Shown here: positions 21,968 to 32,162 of the stretch, one piece after another
How positions within the stretch are numbered: the first letter of the stretch is position 1
How the letters are laid out: each line of letters starts with the position of its first letter
Assembly (NCBI GenBank): GCA_902806595.1
Contig: CADCXC010000037.1
Coordinates: 124,001 to 188,000 of the forward strand
Direction of reading: 5' to 3'
Length of the DNA: 64,000 bases
DNA from: Pyrenopolyporus hunteri
Taxonomy: Eukaryota; Ascomycota; Sordariomycetes; Xylariales; Hypoxylaceae
Notes under the pieces: generated by a model
Told to the model about the DNA's origin: nothing
The model's input: the letters and a program-made list of their open reading frames with translations, nothing else
The model's database searches: none
Made by a program: the position numbers and the translations under genes

Positions 21968-22626
21968 GGCTGAGTGTGCGCTATCTGGCCAATTGCGATG
22001 TTCGTCAAGGGTGTATAGGTATATAAGGTAATTAAAGGAAAACGAGGCCGACGAGTTTAAGAAGCATAGCTTGGGGGGTGTCTCTTCTTTCTCTTCTAGC
22101 GTGCCTTAAAAGCCATCCCATTGACTAAAAAGAAGCTTAGAAATTCTTCGGTCCCACGTTCTTAGTTAGGTCTGTCGAAACTTTTTTATGGAGACTTTTC
22201 ACCTGCCAAATCGGAATCTGCCGATTGGAAAACTCTATATACATGGGACCGGGTAGACGGATCCTAGGACTCTATGCATACCGGCAACCCGCGCCTACAC
22301 GGATTGATATCGATATTAATACTTGGTACCTATCTGAGGTATGATGTCACTTAATGAAGTAGGTGGGCGTTACTCCAGAAATCCAATGGGGATGCATAAT
22401 GCATCGCATAATAGTAATTAAATGGTCCTACGTTTAGAATCTCAGGTCGCTTCGCTTTCATCTGCATCTCTTTATCTTCTCCGAGCGCTCTAGGTATATG
22501 TCTTATGTAACCAACTCATGCCAACCTTCAAAGCTCATAACGTTGCTCATTCATCTCGATACTCGATCCGTTGTAAAACCTGACTGGCGGTTCAAACCAT
22601 CAAGCCTTCAGAGATTTCGTTTTCCC
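21968..22626. other. Intergenic spacer
   Basis: This is the 5' region of the haem lyase gene and the 3' region of the mevalonate diphosphate decarboxylase gene. A short AT-rich block lies at 22300-22430. No gene was seen. Confidence 0.45.
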
Positions 22627-23778
22627 TCATGCCAGATGCTGGTCGGTCTTTATCGGCCCTTCGCCCACCCCGGTCATGATAACCCTGCTTATGCCGCCTT
22701 TGAGTAAGCTAGACGTAGCCTCATCCAGCTGCGTAGCCGTTGAGCTATACGATTTGGCCGTGTCCTTCCAGCCGTCTGTGCTTTGCAGGAGGTTGTAGAA
22801 TGTTCCCAGAACAGGGGCGCTGTTCTCTTCCAAGTAGTACACGACTGCGTTCGGCCCCGCGTCGAACGTGTACGCCGCCACGGTCTTGCCCGCAGCCGCG
22901 TTGATAGCCTCCACGGCCCTGACCGCCGCCCTAGATACGTCGTTCATGTAGTAGATGGGCGGGTAGGTATCCATGCAGCACGCGTGGAACGAATTGGAGT
23001 CCTTCATAGTGACCTCCGCAAACTTGGCGAAGTCCCGGTCTCGTATAGCGGCCTCCATGGCGTCCATGTGGGCTGGGACAACATTTGCAATTCGTCCCTT
23101 GAACAGGTCCGAAGTGGCCACAGTCTGTTGCATGCCCGACGTCGAGCTGACACCTTTCTTAGCCGCGGAAGCAACTAGGATAAGGGCTCTCATGCTCGGC
23201 CAGTGCGACGCCGGCGCGACCTCCACCGCCTTCGAGTCGAGCCCATCGTCCTGGGTCCCGGCCCTCCACGCCACGTATCCGCCGAACAAGCTACGACAGG
23301 CCGAACCGCTGCCCTGACGGGCGATCAGGGAGAGCTCGGTCGGGGAGCTGGGCAGCTCGTAGAGGTCGGCAATGGCACGAACTAGGGCGGCGAAGCCGGC
23401 AGCAGACGAGGCTAGGCCGGCGGCGGTGGGGAAGTTGTTCTCGGAGACTATGCGGAGGGGCATGGTCGACAGCTTGGGCAGGGACGGGTTCTCCGACTCG
23501 AGAGCGGCTCTTCGGGCACGCAGCTCGCGCAGGCAGGCTTGCGTGCGGGCTCCCGTGATGTCGGACGGTTCGCCATTGAGGGTCAGAGAGTCGGGCTGGC
23601 CTTGGTAGGCGGCGGAGCAGGTGGCGGTGGTGAGGGTGCGTAGGTCTGCTTGCGATAGGGTGACAGAGAGGGACGAATTAGTCGGGAGGTTTAACTTGGG
23701 GTCTCGTTTACCCCAGTATTTCACCACTGCGATGTTCACCGGGGCGGTGGTGCTAGCTTTGTAGACTGTCTCGGCCAT
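22627..23778 (-). CDS. ERG19: Mevalonate diphosphate decarboxylase
   Basis: A single exon of 383 aa, full length for the family. It carries the GHMP-kinase fold signatures: VNIAVVKYWGKRD near residues 14-26, the phosphate-binding loop NFPTAAGLASSAAGFAAL at 115-132, GSGSACRSLFGGYVAW at 156-171, and the catalytic aspartate Asp306 in TFDAGPNA. The enzyme makes isopentenyl diphosphate from mevalonate 5-diphosphate with ATP, and so feeds ergosterol and other isoprenoids; it is cytosolic. The absence of introns is not unusual. The promoter side contains four AGTGGAGG copies and a pyrimidine-rich leader. Confidence 0.97.
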   Translation of the reverse strand: MAETVYKASTTAPVNIAVVKYWGKRDPKLNLPTNSSLSVTLSQADLRTLTTATCSAAYQGQPDSLTLNGEPSDITGARTQACLRELRARRAALESENPSLPKLSTMPLRIVSENNFPTAAGLASSAAGFAALVRAIADLYELPSSPTELSLIARQGSGSACRSLFGGYVAWRAGTQDDGLDSKAVEVAPASHWPSMRALILVASAAKKGVSSTSGMQQTVATSDLFKGRIANVVPAHMDAMEAAIRDRDFAKFAEVTMKDSNSFHACCMDTYPPIYYMNDVSRAAVRAVEAINAAAGKTVAAYTFDAGPNAVVYYLEENSAPVLGTFYNLLQSTDGWKDTAKSYSSTATQLDEATSSLLKGGISRVIMTGVGEGPIKTDQHLA

Positions 23779-24945
23779 TGCTATGAACTTCGTTTGTTTT
23801 TTTCGGGTATCGATAGGGAAGAGACGGTCAGGTTCAGGGTTTGGGGGGGAACGTTTTTGTTTTTCTCTTTTCTCTTTTCTTATACCTTAGGTAATTTTAT
23901 ATGAGTGGAGGAAAGTGGAGGACTGGATTGGGGGGGCCAGTGGAGGAGGGTTAGTGGAGGGTGCGATGGAGGGGTAGGACTGGTAGGACGATCGCCAGGG
24001 GTAAGCCAGTGAGCCATTCAGGGACCTCTCCGCGCTGCTGAATATAAGCTTACCCACTATCGGCTAGCTTCCCATCAGAAAAAAACAGACTAAATCTCAG
24101 CTCAACAAGCCCCTGGAGCCACTGGGGCCCCTAGAGCCTCCAGAACCTCGACCAGCGCTACTAAGAGCCTATTAAGACTCGCTCCTACAACAACGGATGG
24201 ATGCATTCCATCTCAAAGGAACAATCCTAAGGAGTCACGGCGACTTCTGAGTAAGAAGGAAGGAAAACACTCCGTGGGATAGCAATACGACTTTTATATT
24301 TTTCGATCCCATTCCAACCCATGAACCCATCCGTATCTCTTTGGATGCATTATGCCATACCAGCCCATACCAGCCCATACCCAACAACCGTGACGCCACT
24401 ACGCCGTCCGCCGGGAAGCCGAGGCGAATTGTTGAATCCTCATTTAGTAAGACAAGACAATGCGATCAAGCCGAACATGAGCTGTTGATATCCCTTCCAA
24501 CTCATTTCCATTCGCAGATGTAGGACCATAGACATGGCTATCATTGAAGCCGTCCGCCCTCCCAAAACCCCCTAATACGCCGAAGCAATAATATCCGAAA
24601 AGCAAACCAATATATCCATTCGCCGCCGGTGCCGCCGCCGTGGTGGGAGCATACTGCCATTATGGCCCTTCTAATCTCTAAACCCAAGCCCAAGCCATGT
24701 CGTAGTATTCATCCCGTCCAAAAATCGTCGCTGATCTTATACAGATGTCCAACCAATATGTAATCGAATAATAATTTTTTTCGGGGTTTTCTTTGGTTTT
24801 CCGAAACAAGCCGTGATGATTCTCAAATAGACGATGTCGAAATAAAAAGCCAGCAAGTCTCCGAACGAGGCCGTGGTGGCGTAGCGTCCTGATGAGACGA
24901 ATAGGCACGGGAGTTTCGCCTCAGACCGCTGCGGGAGGATCAGGC
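23779..24945. other. Intergenic, ERG19 promoter and 3' spacer
   Basis: The first 250 bp are the ERG19 promoter (G-runs and AGTGGAGG repeats on the plus strand). The remainder, including CCATACCAGCCCATACC-type short repeats at 24353-24383, is the 3' region of the acidic-repeat gene. No gene was supported. Confidence 0.5.
23904..23960 (-). promoter_or_regulatory. Four AGTGGAGG copies upstream of ERG19
   Basis: AGTGGAGG occurs at 23904-23911, 23914-23921, 23939-23946 and 23953-23960, 126-182 bp upstream of the ERG19 start; on the coding strand it reads CCTCCACT. The clustering suggests a zinc-finger factor binding site. This is inferred from repetition only. Confidence 0.35.
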
Positions 24946-26811
24946 CTACCCGAAGATGTGTTGCCAGATTGCCAGCCTGGTAGCGCTGTCAAGCACCACA
25001 GGTAGGCTATCGTTGCCATCATTGTCATCATTGGTGTCGTCGCCCTCGCTATTCTCATTGCCCGGCTCCTCATCGTCTTGTCCTTGATTACCACTGCCCT
25101 GAGCATTGGTGTCGTTGTCTTCCAGATTGTCCTCGCGGACGTGTTCCCAGTCGTCTTCTAAGTCATCTTCCCAGCCGTTTTGCCAGCTGTCTTCCGAATC
25201 GTCTTCCTGGATATTGTCCTCATCCTCGCCCTCGTTATTGTCGTCATCTTCATTATCATCTTGGGTTTCGTTCTGGTTGTCGTCTTGGGTGTTATTTTCC
25301 TCTCCGTCTTCGTACGCATCTTCGTACGCGTCTTCGTACGCGTCTTCGTACGCGTCGTCGTTTTCGTATACATCTTCAGATTCATCTCCGCCTTTATATT
25401 CATCGTCTGCTTCGTATCCATCTTCGTCTTTATCGTCGTCAATGTTCTCGTCTTCATTTGGCTCGTCGCTATCTTCATCGTCTGAATACGATGAAGACCT
25501 ATTCTTTCGTCTGTCCTGGCGAGCTTCCCGGCGCTGCTGCTCCAGGAATTCGAGTATTGCGTTAGCGGTCGCTTCTCTATCGCCGGCGATGGCCTTGGGT
25601 TGCGAATAGTAGCCGTTCGGATCGGGATGGTAGCCTCGCCTGGCCTCCTCTTTTCCCTGGGCCCGTATGCGGCGCCACTCTGTCTCGAATAGAACGAGCG
25701 CCATGTAAACGCTATTCTTTTCGTTTATGAGAGACCAGCCCCCGCGCGCGGTTTCTGCGCGAGCAGACGTGACTATACTGTTGGCCTTGAGGATCAAGGA
25801 ACAGAGTGAGCAGCCCTTCGCGCGCGCGAGGGCGTCTTGGCTGGGACCGCCCATATCTAGTAAAAAAGGAGACGTTAATAGCGATATCGCTGGCGAGCTT
25901 GTTAGGCTGGGATTACCTTCGGTCTCCGTCGAATTACTTTCGCCGGAGACGCTCGAATCCGAATCGGTACTGTGCTCAGGATGGTCACGGTCATAGTCCT
26001 GCGGTGATTGGACTTTGCCAATTTGCATAGGTCGATGAAGATGATCTCGGACCGTATCGTAAAATGTCCCGTGCTCGGGATGAACATAGTCGTAGTCTTG
26101 TGGTGATTGGGTTCTACGAGTCTGGATAGGGCAGTGGAGGTATCCTCGGACCGGGTCATAGGACGTCCTGTGCTCGGGGTGGTTATAGTTGTAGCCCCGT
26201 AGCAGTTGGGGTTTACGAATCGGAATGGGGCGACGAAGGTATCGGACTGGATCGTAAAATATCCCTACCACAGGCGCGGTCGATGGCCCCGCCATAACTT
26301 TGGCCGTAGGTGAGTATATGAGCTCATCTTGTAGGGTTGGAGCCAAAAGCGTATTACCAGCTGTTGGTGCTGATTCGTCTGAGCTGCTAGATGGTACGTG
26401 GTGGGAATATGCAGTATACCCATAGTCCGTTGCGAAGTTTGGTGGGAGCACCCTCCGTGATGATTCCGTGAGAAGGTCTCTCACTTGGTCGTCTAAACGG
26501 ATATGTCGATGCGGGTTAAGGCGGTTGAAGCGGTATGGGCCAGGGGCGTCGAATTCGATCCTCTCGTAAATCCAGTTCCAGACCTTTTGTTTTGGGGCGT
26601 CTTTATATTCAACTATCGTAATGAATAATACCTCCACGAAGCGTGAAACGAGAGTCCGCATTTGCTTGCATATCTCTCTTTCAGCGGGACGTAGTATGAT
26701 GATTGGGTCGAATTCATAGTTGAATAGGTATGTTAGGAGTTTGTGGTGGCGATTAGCCATGTCCAAGACTCGGGCGAGATACACCCCGTGTAACTCCTCC
26801 GCTTTATCCAT
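24946..26811 (-). CDS. Unrecognised repeat-containing protein with acidic tail
   Basis: A single open frame of 621 aa. Residues 1-130 form an apparently globular, aromatic-rich domain without recognised relatives. Residues 185-282 are three tandem repeats of 32-33 residues with the pattern (F/S)YD-x-VR ... QSPQDYD ... HPEH-x-T. Residues 320-435 are mixed and include GCSLCSLI and a helical Arg/Glu stretch. Residues 441-600 are extremely acidic (Asp/Glu with Asn and Gly) and include four tandem AYED units (487-502). The final 20 residues are hydrophobic (VVLDSATRLAIWQHIFG). There is no signal peptide or membrane segment. Acidic tails of this kind occur in histone chaperones and nucleolar proteins, but nothing else supports such a role. 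Function unknown; lineage-specific origin is likely. Confidence 0.7.
   Translation of the reverse strand: MDKAEELHGVYLARVLDMANRHHKLLTYLFNYEFDPIIILRPAEREICKQMRTLVSRFVEVLFITIVEYKDAPKQKVWNWIYERIEFDAPGPYRFNRLNPHRHIRLDDQVRDLLTESSRRVLPPNFATDYGYTAYSHHVPSSSSDESAPTAGNTLLAPTLQDELIYSPTAKVMAGPSTAPVVGIFYDPVRYLRRPIPIRKPQLLRGYNYNHPEHRTSYDPVRGYLHCPIQTRRTQSPQDYDYVHPEHGTFYDTVRDHLHRPMQIGKVQSPQDYDRDHPEHSTDSDSSVSGESNSTETEGNPSLTSSPAISLLTSPFLLDMGGPSQDALARAKGCSLCSLILKANSIVTSARAETARGGWSLINEKNSVYMALVLFETEWRRIRAQGKEEARRGYHPDPNGYYSQPKAIAGDREATANAILEFLEQQRREARQDRRKNRSSSYSDDEDSDEPNEDENIDDDKDEDGYEADDEYKGGDESEDVYENDDAYEDAYEDAYEDAYEDGEENNTQDDNQNETQDDNEDDDNNEGEDEDNIQEDDSEDSWQNGWEDDLEDDWEHVREDNLEDNDTNAQGSGNQGQDDEEPGNENSEGDDTNDDNDGNDSLPVVLDSATRLAIWQHIFG
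25309..25357. repeat. 12-bp coding minisatellite (AYED repeat)
   Basis: Four near-identical copies of a TTCGTACGCGTC-type unit encode tandem Ala-Tyr-Glu-Asp within the acidic tail of the 621-aa protein. The first copy carries one base change. Confidence 0.85.
25966..26259 (-). repeat. Three tandem ~98-bp coding repeats
   Basis: Three successive units of 32, 33 and 33 codons encode the YD-x-VR / QSPQDYD / HPEH motif repeats (residues 185-216, 217-249, 250-282 of the 621-aa protein). Units 2 and 3 are more similar to each other than to unit 1, which suggests stepwise duplication. Confidence 0.85.
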
Positions 26812-27787
26812 TTTGACTGAGAATAAGCGAATAGAGTCCTAGTGGTATGGTATGGCTAGTGCTGATAGATAATAGATTTTGGGTAACACTGAGGAGTAAT
26901 AATGAGTGGTTGTGATGCTTTGGAGCGGGAGTAATATCCCCAAGATATGAGGATATTGTGTGTAGAATTTGGTGAAAGGTTGGTAACTTGGGAGAATTTT
27001 GGGATGGAATGACTTGAGGGAGATATAGACACTTAGTGACCAGCTCTCGCATGTAAACAAACAATGCATAAGCGCCTCGAAAAGCCAACGTAGTTGTATC
27101 AACAACGGTAAGAGAGCGTTGGTAAGTGAACTCTAATTTTGCTCGCTCATAAGCCTCCGAGTCTCAAGAGAGTTTAATAGTTGTTGATGGCCTACATACG
27201 GAAAATGAATATAAACGGAGAGGTTCCTACAATGACGTTAACGTGCCTCGTAAGGCGGTGGCTTGTAGGCGTGGTAGGTATGTCAGGGATGAAGATGGGA
27301 CGGAACGAAACGGAAAATAAGATGGGATAGAAGATGTGATGAAATGGACGACGGGACGGCGGCCGGTCATAGCCCCAGGGGTCCGTTCAAAGTCTAGTTG
27401 GGATATATTTGGGACATAGTTGGGAGGCCAGGGGTACGATAGAAACTCAAAGTCAATTATAAATTATAAATTAGATGATTGGACTGGAAACAAATATCAT
27501 GGGCCAAAGACGAAGTCTAAAAACCCACGAGCCCATTGATGCCCCAGCAATACGGTAAACGGAGTACGCTATCGAGCATCTGATATAGGGTCGAATTCTA
27601 TTCACGACCGGTCTGTGTCAAAAGAATCTGCCGTGTATTGAGGATACGGTGTTATATCCCATATATTATGTTAATTACCTTATGCAGTAGAGTTCATGCC
27701 TACTCATAGGGTCCGTACAGTAACCAGTGATATCATAGATAAACCCCGTATCCCAATCCAAGCCCTATCGATCCATCAAAGACTATA
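26812..27787. other. Intergenic spacer, AT-rich
   Basis: This is the 5' region of the acidic-repeat gene and the 3' region of the PhoD-like gene. It includes AATTATAAATTATAAATTAG at 27456-27475. A 94-codon minus-strand frame at 26804-27088 overlaps the start of the neighbouring gene and lacks coding character. No gene was called. Confidence 0.45.
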
Positions 27788-30018
27788 TTAGGGGCCCGTG
27801 TACGTAAACCACTTGCCAGTTTCTGTGTCGTGTGTTACGTTTGTCCGTTTAGGTCTACCGCCCTTTAAGCTACCGCTTTCCACGTGGCCGACGGCAGGCG
27901 ACCCCTTGGTTCGGTGCAATCTATTCTCTCCGGCGACAACCGTAAAATTAGCTAGTGGGGTTTCATATCCGTTACGGAGCGTTGTGGTCGGGATACCAAA
28001 GAAAGCGGCTTGAACTTTCTCGTGGGTGATAGATAGTTCGTAGTAACCACGGTAGTATAGATCCTGCCACTGTAGCTCAGCGTTTGCGGCCGTGAGCCAC
28101 TCCGAAGCAGCCATAGCGACGTCCAGCGTGACGTTCTGCCCAGCCGGGGAAGGAGAGCTGACGGCTGATCCCGCAAATTCGACGCCCATAGACCCAGAGC
28201 CAGTCGCCGGGTCATACGGATGCTCGTCGAGCCAGACGAGATCAGACACCCAGGACGCATGAGAATCTCCGGCTAAGAAGATATTGTTTCCGATGTTGTT
28301 CTCGTAAAGTGTGTGGAACGTACGGTTGCGGTTGGCCTGATATCCATCCCATTGGTCATAGTTGAATGGTAGCTCCTCGCCGGTGTTTCTACTAGTGTTG
28401 ACTCGGCTGAATACGATCTGATTTCCAACAATACGCCATGTCGCGCCTCGTGCTGAACTTTCACGCAGAGTGCGATAGAACCAGGCTTCCTGCCTCGGAC
28501 CCATGAGAGTTCGACTAGCATCGTCGTATATCTCGGCGAGATATTCGGTATTCCAATAGACGTCGGTAATGGCCCTGTCGTATTGCCGGGTGTCAAGCAT
28601 GACGAGGTCAAATAAGTTCCCGAACTTGAAGTTGCGCCATATTCTAAGATTGTCATCCATGTCAACCTGTCGGATGGGCACTTTAAAGGAGGCAGTCAGC
28701 GCAGGATATCTCTCATATACCAATTGACTTACTCCATTCAAAATATGCTCTGACAGCATTCATCTTCCTCTGATCGACCGATACACCGCCGTCCATTATG
28801 AACGACTCTTCGCTGTTGTTCATGTGTGACGAACCACTCCGCCAAGTGTTGTCAGCGACCTCTATTCGATATTATGGTAAGCGCCGAGTGTTTCACGTTT
28901 ATTGGGGGTTGAAGTTACCATGATCGTCCCAAACTGGTATCCAGGGAAAACTTTGGTGGCTAGCGAGTAGGTCGAGATCAGTCCTATAAGTGGCAATACG
29001 TTTTCGATAATCATATAGACTATAGGCACATTAGGCAACGTCCAAAAATGGCATGCATTTCCCCATAACATACGTCAGTATCTCCCGGTTCGGAAGTGGT
29101 ATTCGATCATAGGCATCACCCCAGCCATACTCGCCGTTGGCGTATTCGTAAATATAGTCGCCTAGGTGGATCACATAATCAACAGAGTCTTTCCTGACCG
29201 GATTGCCGTATGCGTTGAAGAAACCAAAGGCTAAATACCTGAGTCAGCGGCTAGGAAAGTATATAGAGATTGGTATAATAAGGGCTCACGATAATTGCTG
29301 CAGGAGTACACAGCTAGCCTCACCGCATGAGACACCTTGTCATTCGCGGAAGGGATTGTCTTGGTACGGCCAACAGGCGAGGTCTTATTTGAGTTACATA
29401 CGTTGAATTGGTAATCTAATGACTCGATCAGCTGGCTACTTTTTGACCTGGTACTGGTTAACCAAAGGCGTGGTTAGGCACCTACAATACGTCGTGAAAG
29501 GCTTCAACTTCTTGGCCTCGACCTACATCGACCTATTAGCATAATAGGGTGTCGCGGCTTGAAACCAAGCATATTATCCTTACCTTGACTGTGTAATCTA
29601 TGTCGGAACTAGTATATGCTCTGCCACTGTCGGCAACGTCGTCTAGTGACGAGGTGCTGCTTATTTTCCAATCTACACAGACCGGAGAGTTACTTTTTAC
29701 GACATACTGTTCAGTCGAATGATCGTAAAGAGGGACATAACCCGAAACAGTTACGTTACTCCCATCATTATCGCTAGATGGCGCTGCCCTCGTCCAAAGA
29801 ATGACACTATCATCGTACGGGTCGCCGGAAGCGACGCCGTGGGTGAAGTTGAGCTGACTCGGATCCCAGGGTGGGTTCGCCCCAGTCCGTTTGGCTACCT
29901 TGCTAATGGAAACGCCTAGGGATGCGTGGTGTCTTGAAGGAGAAAAGTAGTTAATGTTGCCAGTGAAGGCCGCCGAGGCAACGCCGGCGAGGGACAGACA
30001 GCAAAAGAAACGAACCAT
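27788..30018 (-). CDS. Secreted PhoD-like phosphatase (alkaline phosphatase D family)
   Basis: Seven exons, complement of 29584..30018, 29486..29522, 29290..29415, 29074..29230, 28919..29019, 28733..28861 and 27788..28680, encode 625 aa. All phases close and every junction rebuilds family sequence: TVK-VEAKKL, YYYQFNVCN, SNYP-FGFFNAYG, ILT-LYDYRKR, WDDHE-VADNTWR and FEWM-PIRQVDMDD. A signal peptide is visible (MVRFFCCLSLAGVASA). The N-terminal PhoD_N domain (FTHGVASGDPYDDSVILWTR) is followed by the metallophosphatase domain: HLGDYIYEY, VWDDHE, LDTRQYD and LAGDSHASWVSDL carry the metal ligands. Family members hydrolyse phosphodiesters or monoesters using Ca/Fe. Several N-x-S/T sites fit secretion. 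Probably a phosphate-scavenging or wall-associated enzyme. Confidence 0.92.
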
Positions 30019-32162
30019 GATGGAGTGGCGACGGAATGGTCGTGTTGTCTGTCGTTCGCCCGAATGATATGGAACGGCTTCCTTTAAAGAGCTGCTACGC
30101 GTCTTCTTAAATACTTGACCTGCTCACCAATATGTTGACATCACTGGATGGAATAATGTTGACATGGCTGCAGATTGAACACGAAAGAAGGGAAAGCTAA
30201 GAGTAATCGGTAAGTTATGATTGGAGGGAGCTCTCGACGAGCTCGCGCCCCTAATCGAAGGCACAGTCTAGAGTTTCAATGCATCCTTCCTACAGCTCGA
30301 CGATCTATCGAATGCGCCCCGGGCGTGGAACGCTTTCAAGGAATACCTTCCGATGAGCCTACCGATACGTAGGATAAGCATCGTTTCCTTGCCACGGAGG
30401 AAGTTGGCTCACGAGAGAGCCTCAAAACGTGGGGAGGTTTGTTATTCTTATTGGACCGTTCCACACAACGTTGCCGGACTCGGTCAAACTAGCGAGTAAT
30501 TTCATTCGTTGGCTACGTGAAATGGAAGCTTTCCACCCGGCATTCGGTCGGATGGCGTAGCGTAGTCCCAAGGACCTGGGTGCTCTGTAGTAGAAGTCTA
30601 GTATTTATAGATCCAAAGCGACGTATTAATCGTCCAAGGTAAGGAGGCACGGGGTGTATGGCGTGGGCGGGCGTTCGAGCAGACGAAGTTGTAAAAGGAG
30701 AGAGGAATCAGCAATCACCAATAAATGGACGAAAGGAAAATAAACCTAGCGCTAGACGCCCCCGCACTATGATGTAGCTAGGTGGGATAGGTACCTGCCA
30801 GGGTCTGTTCCCCTTGCTGATTAGGTACAATACATGTACCTGTACCTGTACCTAGATATTTGTGCTGGGGGTTATTCCCTCAAGATACGGCAGCCACGAG
30901 TCTTGGCCTGCGTGCTATAAACCAGCCACTAATCAGCAGGTAGGTACCTACTAACCACTATTGACGGGCGGGAGTCAATTACTTCCCGTCTTCATCTTTT
31001 TCGACAGTTCCACCACTCGTCATCCTGTTAACCAGCACCAATAGCTTCATCTTCTTAACGTACGTAGTGGGTATACGCATATAAGCCTCTACCGGCTCGC
31101 GTTACCGACTATCGGTTTAGGATGCTGTTTGCCTCCTTCCTCGGATGCCGACGAAAAGAACATTTAATGGCGTCGAAACTGGCTAATAACAAATATGGGA
31201 TCAAACTAAGATATAGGGTATGCATTCAGCCACACGAATTCCAAGAACAATCTCTTATGGAACCCGACTCCTCCGAGCCGTCAAATTTTAGAAAGCAATG
31301 AATGAACTAGATATACGTGGTAGAAACCCCACGACGAGGAGACTAGGATGAGGAAGGAAAGGGACTACGACTACATCGGCTATGACTTACATCTATCGCC
31401 GGTGGGTCAAGATATTTATCTAGCAGACGATAATGCGTGGTGTGGGGTATAAAAAGGCGGTACTCACCTACGAGCCTATCAACGCGCCCATTGGGTAGCA
31501 CGAGCACGAGCACGGGGGTCCCTACATGAATACCTAGCCTATTATACAGGGCTAGCAGGGACTTGCGTGGGTGGTCGTGGATAATCGTGGGCTGTCTTGG
31601 GCTGTCTTGGGCCCAGCTTACAGGGCAGCCAGGGTCAGGCACGCCTCATGGGCTTATACTACTTCGACGCTACAAGCTTGAACCCCTAGAGATCTCGTCC
31701 GGGAGCGAATCGCTGCTTACCTACCTACCTAGTTAGGAATCACCCATCTTATCTCCCGAGGAAGAAACACCGAGCCCTTTGTGCGCTTGCATCGATTAAA
31801 TATGGCCATTACGTAGTTGGGTCGGTCGCTTATTAGCGGAGCTCGCCATCTTTGATCTCTGGGTGTAACTCGGGTACCTAACTTAGAACTTCCTGTGAAG
31901 ATTGCCGGCTTCGATATTCTTCACTCTGATATTCCCACATCTTGTTGGAACGTTCTCTACCATATACGGATTTGCTTGCCTACCTAAAAAAGGAGGTGCT
32001 CAGAAATACGAGAAATACCTAACTTTAAACATCTCTTATCTTTCCATGATACTCGACTAACACGAGACCGTCCGAGTTTCTTTATTCACCTATGCCCTTG
32101 TCGTAGAGCCTATCTCAAACAGGTACAGATCGGAACAGCAAATTGCTGAGCTCTACTCAACC
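30019..32162. other. Intergenic between divergent PhoD-like and MFS genes
   Basis: This 2.1-kb region lies between two divergent start codons. It contains several GTACCTGTACCTGTACCTAG / TAGGTACCTA palindromic repeats (30787-30860, 30937-30950) and an ACGAGCACGAGCACG run at 31499-31513. A 99-codon minus-strand frame at 31343-31642 is not supported. No other gene was seen. Confidence 0.5.

Noticed and set aside
25106..25609. 167-codon Ser-rich plus-strand frame
   Set aside because: It is the complement of the acidic-tail repeats and is pure low complexity (Ser from GAC/GAA codons read in reverse).
28734..28759. Start codon of the large PhoD exon at 28759
   Set aside because: That frame reads through the last intron; the true exon begins at 28680 and joins FEWM to PIRQVDMDD.
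31343..31642. 99-codon minus-strand frame
   Set aside because: No domain and no splice partner; it contains a translated short repeat (VLVLVL from ACGAGC units). Considered chance.
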